From Hymenopus coronatus (lineage: Eukaryota; Arthropoda; Insecta; Mantodea; Hymenopodidae), in the NCBI GenBank assembly GCA_030762935.1, contig CM060900.1:388577132-388641131 (forward strand): a stretch of DNA of 64,000 nt. Reading direction: 5' to 3'. Under the pieces are notes generated by a model. That model did no database searches. It saw only the letters and a list, made by a program, of their open reading frames with translations, and was not told the DNA's origin. Position numbers and translations under genes: made by a program. Shown here one piece after another: positions 60,124-64,000 of this stretch. Position 1 is the stretch's first letter. Every line of letters starts with the position of its first letter.

Positions 60124-60424
60124 CAGGGCTACTACAAAAGAAATAGACAACTTCAACTGCCTATAAAACAAAAACTATTAATGTCGTTGGACAACAGTTG
60201 CTGATTGCGTTCTAGCAAATTCCAACACGCAATATGCCTTTTCCACAGGATTTTCCGCCATTTCAGCTTCTGCAACAACAAACAAAACACTACAGCGTTA
60301 CCAATAGTAACAAACGAAACTTTGGGAGTTTCTCAACATACCTCCAGAATAATTAGGTTGCTATCTCTAATAGTTTTTATTTTACAGGCAGTTGAAGTTG
60401 TCTATTTCTTTTGTAGTAACCCTG
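60124..60424. mobile_element. MITE, 301 bp, 57-bp inverted ends, TA target
   Basis: The left end 60124-60180 starts CAGGGCTACTACAAAAG. The right end 60368-60424 is its reverse complement with about three mismatches. TA flanks both sides (60122-60123 and 60425-60426), typical of Tc1/mariner-superfamily insertions. The 187-bp middle has no coding capacity. It needs a transposase supplied by another element. Confidence 0.93.
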
Positions 60425-60441
60425 TATTACAAATCATTAAG

Positions 60442-60503
60442 GGCATCCGCCTGCGGTGCCATAAGTAGTTAAAGCGGGCGTTAAACACTACCAAAAAAAA
60501 AAA
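60442..60503 (+). mobile_element. SINE-B 3'-end fragment
   Basis: CGCCTGCGGTGCCATAAGTA, AAAGCGGGCGTTAAACACTA and a run of A10 or more. It lies 18 bp beyond the MITE, with no head. Confidence 0.85.
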
Positions 60504-60859
60504 TTAAGGGCATGAACGTACGGACGCCAATTAGGCAAACTGTTCTGTGCAGTGCTTTGGAAGATATCAACACAAAACAAATATTAACTATGACAAATGA
60601 CCTAAGACCAGTGAATGGCGGAAAAAACTCTCATCTCGACCTAACACGTGTCTTTGGTTCTTATCACCTTCAGGGGGAACGAACAAGATGAAGGAATCAT
60701 AGAGGGTTATGGGCCGCAGATATGCCAACTTACAGAGACACGCAGATGTCTCTAATAATTTTAAACCTAATGATCCGATCTCAGTGGCAGTCTACTCATC
60801 GGTTTCCCTCTGACGGAGCCGGGAAGAACTCGACCATTTGAGGTGACCTAGAGAAAGCT
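60504..60859. other. Spacer
   Basis: No supported feature. It may hold one untranslated end of the mariner element, but no inverted end was identified. Confidence 0.4.
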
Positions 60860-61775
60860 TCCCTTTTAGGGATATACACTTCTCTCAACGTTTTTGCCAT
60901 TTTTAAACCCCTCCAAGGAAAAAGGAATTGGCAAGTTCAGAAAAATACTCCTCTACCCAGGCGATATGCTCATGTTATCTAAATTTTGTTCCCGCTAGCA
61001 TTTCTTCATGTTTGGAAACAAACAAAATCGTAGGTGAGCCAGATCGGATCAATATACAGCAATCTACAATGCATTTCATCCAGTTTGGTAGTAATAACTC
61101 CGGATGAATGCGCTGATCTTGTCGTGGTTAAATGGCATTTAATTCTTCCAAATAGGGTCTCCTTCAATGTCTTACTTAATCGGGTCAATTACTCAGTGTA
61201 GTGTTGTCCAGAAATTATTTCCTTTGAGTAAGATGTTAATTATTATGACATCCTTCACATTATAAAAATGATCGACATCAGTTTCCTGGCCGATGAGACT
61301 GTATTTGGCTTTTTGGGGCAGATTCAGCGGAAGCAGCCCATTGTTTTGCTTAGTTTCCCGAGTATAACGATAAATACAGGTCTCATCGACGGGGACACCT
61401 CAACGATAAAAGTCCTTCGGGTTTCATTTAAATAGCTTCAATCGCATCTTCGAATTGCGAACCACAATTTGCTTGTTATATGATATGAGCAATCGCGGGA
61501 CCAATCCGTCCGACAACATTTTCATCTTCAATGTAAACCACGCAAAATCTGATTTTCAGTTTCCGCCCACACACCTAGGCTTCTGCACTTAGCGAACTTT
61601 CGTTCGACTATCAGCAATAAGCATACCTTTAATCTTTTTTAATGATCCTCGGTAACCACTTCTGACGGGCATCAAATGTTGACATAAATGGCATCCAATT
61701 TTACTTTTATCATCTCGCAAGTTTTCCCGTCTAAATATAAAATGTGAATCACTGAACGATACTGCACTTTTCTTA
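60860..61775 (-). pseudogene. Mariner transposase relic
   Basis: Minus-strand blocks appear in mariner order. QYRSVIHILYLDGKTCEMIK begins near 61764, like the N-terminal Q-Y-R-x-V-I-x-F-L-x-L-K-G start. NPKDFYR and VDETCIYRYTRETKQ (first catalytic Asp at 61385-61387) are followed by HFYNVKDVIIIN, then HDK in place of HDN. HSSGVITTKLDEMHCRLL and SELANSFFLGG with KNGKNVERSVYP are near the C terminus. Frames shift several times and stops are present. Length matches the usual 340-350 residues, so the gene was complete before decay. It would have cut at TA sites. Terminal repeats were not found. Confidence 0.85.
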
Positions 61776-62492
61776 TTTTAGAAAAACCTGTTGAATGACT
61801 AACTGAAATGCCTGCCAAATCCAATCTAGTCTAAAATCACTGCCAAATTGGTTTTGATGACATGTAACAAATGGTAGCATACCAGTGTCTTCATAATTAG
61901 CTTTATAACGCAGAGTTGAATTTCAAAATATTTTATTTATTCTTTTACAAGGCGATAAATGTTCTCCAGCATATTTATTACATGCTAAGAATTCACAGTT
62001 TACTTTCAAGGAACCTGTCACTACAGTCATCACAAATACCTAAAAAAGTTGTTCTGTGTTATCTCCAAACTTAAGCTGCAGTCTTTAGTTCTAAGTAACC
62101 CAGTGCGATTATGAAACATGTCGGGTTGGAGCACCAGGAGATGGACATTCCTTATCTGAGGACCGACGTACCGGATGCGCTGAGACGACCGTCCTGATTA
62201 GAGTCTTCCAAGGACGAAAGCGAAAGAGAAGTTACTGGTGTTGATCTAGCAAGTTTATTTGGCACCATGCGCAAACCTCCTCACATGCCATCTTATCCTT
62301 CCTATCTGTAACACATCTGCAACCTCTTTGACGGTATGCAAGTAGGTTTTTTTTTTTTTTTTTTTTTTTGCTTTACTGTTATGTAACCTATTACTATACT
62401 GATATCGTTTTTCTGTGTCATATGTAGTATAAGACGCCTATGATCCAAATATAAGCTGCTATTTTCAACTTGAAGTACAGTTACGATACGAT
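61776..62492. other. Spacer with T22 run
   Basis: T runs from 62348 to 62369. Nothing else is supported. Confidence 0.5.
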
Positions 62493-62731
62493 AGTGTTTA
62501 ACGGCCGCTTTAACTACTTGAGGCACCGCAGGCGATGACATTGATTGAAGATACATGCATGAGGATGGACCACCAGTGGAATGAGATGGCGGGGGAAACC
62601 GGAGAACCCGGAGAAAACTCACCCCTGTGCCGCTTTGTCCATCAAAAGTCTCATATGCGGTTGCTTGGGATCGAACCCGGGCAGTTTTGGTGAGAAGCCA
62701 GTGGTAACCACTGGGCCACAGCGCGGCCCTA
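62493..62731 (-). mobile_element. SINE-B, full-length minus-strand copy
   Basis: The minus-strand head GGGCCGCGCTGTGGCCCAGT and GGGTTCGATCCCAAGC is a good B box. The body GGGTGAGTTTTCTCCGGGTT, TTTCCCCCGCCAT and the 3' end CGCCTGCGGTGCC with AAAGCGGCCGTTAAACAC follow. The tail side reads TATCGTATCG in place of A. A weak ACTGTAATT/ACTGTACTT duplication may flank it. Confidence 0.88.
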
Positions 62732-62736
62732 AATTA

Positions 62737-63181
62737 CAGTAAAACCTGTATTCACCGGAGTTGAATGGTACTCTCAAGCGTTTCCGTTAAGAACAGGTTT
62801 CTGTTTAACGAAGATATAACAAAATCAAATCTTGATCATACATAGACATAGTGGGATAAAAGATATATGCAACTTATTTAATTGTATATTTATTAATTTC
62901 TGCTATACATATTACACGTCAAAGCTTTTGATGAACGAAAAATAGCTGTAAATCAAATCGTTTACTTTTTGTAGCTGTCAAAGTATCTGCTGCTTTTGCG
63001 GAAACAATAGCCACCCATTAGTTGTTTTGAAATCAGTCTTGCCTAGTTTTTCAGCTACTTTCAATGTATTCCTGTAACATAGGCCCCGATATACGCCTTT
63101 TTTTTTTTTTTTTTTTTTGCCTTGACACCAACAAACCATTTCCACGCTGTTTTATTGTTGTCTTGGTTTTCAGTTTTCTTG

Positions 63182-63215
<34 letters not shown>

Positions 63216-63401
63216 ATTTTTCTATTAGCACAGTTTTCCATAGTTAAAAACTTCCGACTTCTTTTTAATTTCGTAAACTTGAGTTTTGCATACATTGAAC
63301 ACCTTCATGATCTGCTTGACGCTAAGTTTAGCACGTTCACTAGCATAAACCACTTTTACTCTCGTGTTAAGATCTAGCACAACCCTTGATTTCGAGGTCA
63401 T
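62737..63401 (-). pseudogene. Tigger/pogo transposase N-terminal fragment with one end
   Basis: The ATG at 63401 starts MTSKSRVVLDLNTRVKVVYA, then KLSVKQIMKVFNVCKTQVYE: the CENPB/Psq-type helix-turn-helix that binds the element ends. After a TC microsatellite the second domain reads WKWFVGVKAK, interrupted by a T-run (plus strand, about 63098-63118), then SGPMLQEYIES and, after a frameshift, VAEKLGKTDFKTTNGW. The DDE catalytic domain is absent. At 62735 TA followed by CAGTAAAACCTGTATTCACC looks like a pogo-family terminal repeat; the other end was not found. It is therefore an internally deleted, dead copy. Confidence 0.85.
63184..63213. repeat. TC dinucleotide microsatellite
   Basis: Fifteen TC/CT units inside the Tigger-like transposase relic, between its two DNA-binding domains. 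Confidence 0.97.
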
Positions 63402-64000
63402 GTCGACTACTGCTGAAGTAAATTGTCACTTATATAAGTTAAGAGGTGAACCTTAAAGTGCTGTTTGACAGGACATTACAGTGTAAAATTTTATAGGGCA
63501 CAGACAACAATAAAAAGACGAATAACCGTGCTTATGTTAACATCGGTGGTTAACTGAACTATGCAGAGGACAACTATGATATGATTTCTCAGTATTCAAT
63601 AGCACACCACCCCTCATAGTCCGGTCAGGTAGCTGCAAAATGGTCATGTTTCGACATAAACATCCCATCTGTAGAGCACACAATGAAGAGTTTCACAGGA
63701 TTTCTGAAAATGCTCTAAACGCTACATTCTGGAACTGAACGATACATTCTCAGCTCTACGTCAAAAATCTGCCGAAGAAGTAATAATAACAACAATATGT
63801 TCTGATATCATTTGTTACAGTCCTGCGCCGAGCGTGCTATTGTTCGCCAGCGACGGACTAGCCCGGGGTCGGTCTCAAACATGAGGGAGCAGATTTAAGT
63901 CCAGGCTTGAGACCGATGCCCAATCAGCATCGTGAAGAAAGTGAGCAGCCACAATAGGCAGCGATCCCGGCCATGATATGAAATATTCCGGCTAGAAGGT
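63402..64000. other. Spacer to window end
   Basis: TCGGTCTCAA at 63869-63878 and its exact reverse complement at 63907-63916 form a 10-bp hairpin in an otherwise GC-richer patch (63820-64000). That patch may begin an element continuing beyond the window. Confidence 0.4.

Noticed and set aside
34641..60503. CRISPR-like array suggested by scattered similar 50-bp strings
   Set aside because: The strings are kilobases apart, vary in sequence and correspond to SINE 3' ends in eukaryotic DNA.

Overview
The window looks like AT-rich, repeat-dense nuclear DNA of an invertebrate, most probably an insect with a large genome. The reasons are a nuclear copy of mitochondrial cox1 that reads through only with TGA as Trp, an I-clade LINE, mariner, Tigger and Tc1-like relics, several tRNA-derived SINE families, and very long TTA microsatellites. 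I could not recognise a host protein-coding gene, a functional tRNA or an rRNA. All recognisable coding sequence belongs to decayed mobile elements. A species cannot be assigned by reading alone. Family labels SINE-A to SINE-F and repeat R are mine.

Layout. 1-11 kb: AT-rich spacer; the first copy of a divergent paired repeat block (P, two pieces); SINEs; a decayed tract with a reverse-transcriptase-like motif; the cox1 NUMT (9448-9631); two TTA arrays. 12-18 kb: SINEs and repeat R. 17.9-24.7 kb: the best preserved element, an apparently full-length but dead I-clade LINE on the minus strand. It is inserted, with an 8-bp duplication, into an older Tc1/mariner-like transposase gene whose two halves still read in one frame across the insertion. 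26-34 kb: repeat R copies, two of them interrupted by short foldback elements that resemble Penelope-like ends with degenerate hammerhead motifs. 34-46 kb: SINE copies, a decayed R1-like LINE (38.99-40.42 kb) that itself received a SINE, and two exact or near-exact tandem repeats. 46-58 kb: further SINE and R copies and the second copy of block P. 60-63.4 kb: a 301-bp MITE with 57-bp inverted ends, a mariner transposase relic, and an N-terminal fragment of a Tigger/pogo transposase.

How the parts relate. The region is a layered record of insertions. I-LINE into transposase, SINE-A into the R1-like LINE, SINE-A into block P, and foldback element into repeat R can each be ordered in time. Target-site duplications of 8-13 bp are visible for many insertions. 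No new operon-like or defence-like system is present. The most unusual objects are the foldback/hammerhead-like elements, the frame-continuous nested insertion, a 17-bp perfect palindrome inside the LINE ORF1, and the intact-frame cox1 NUMT.
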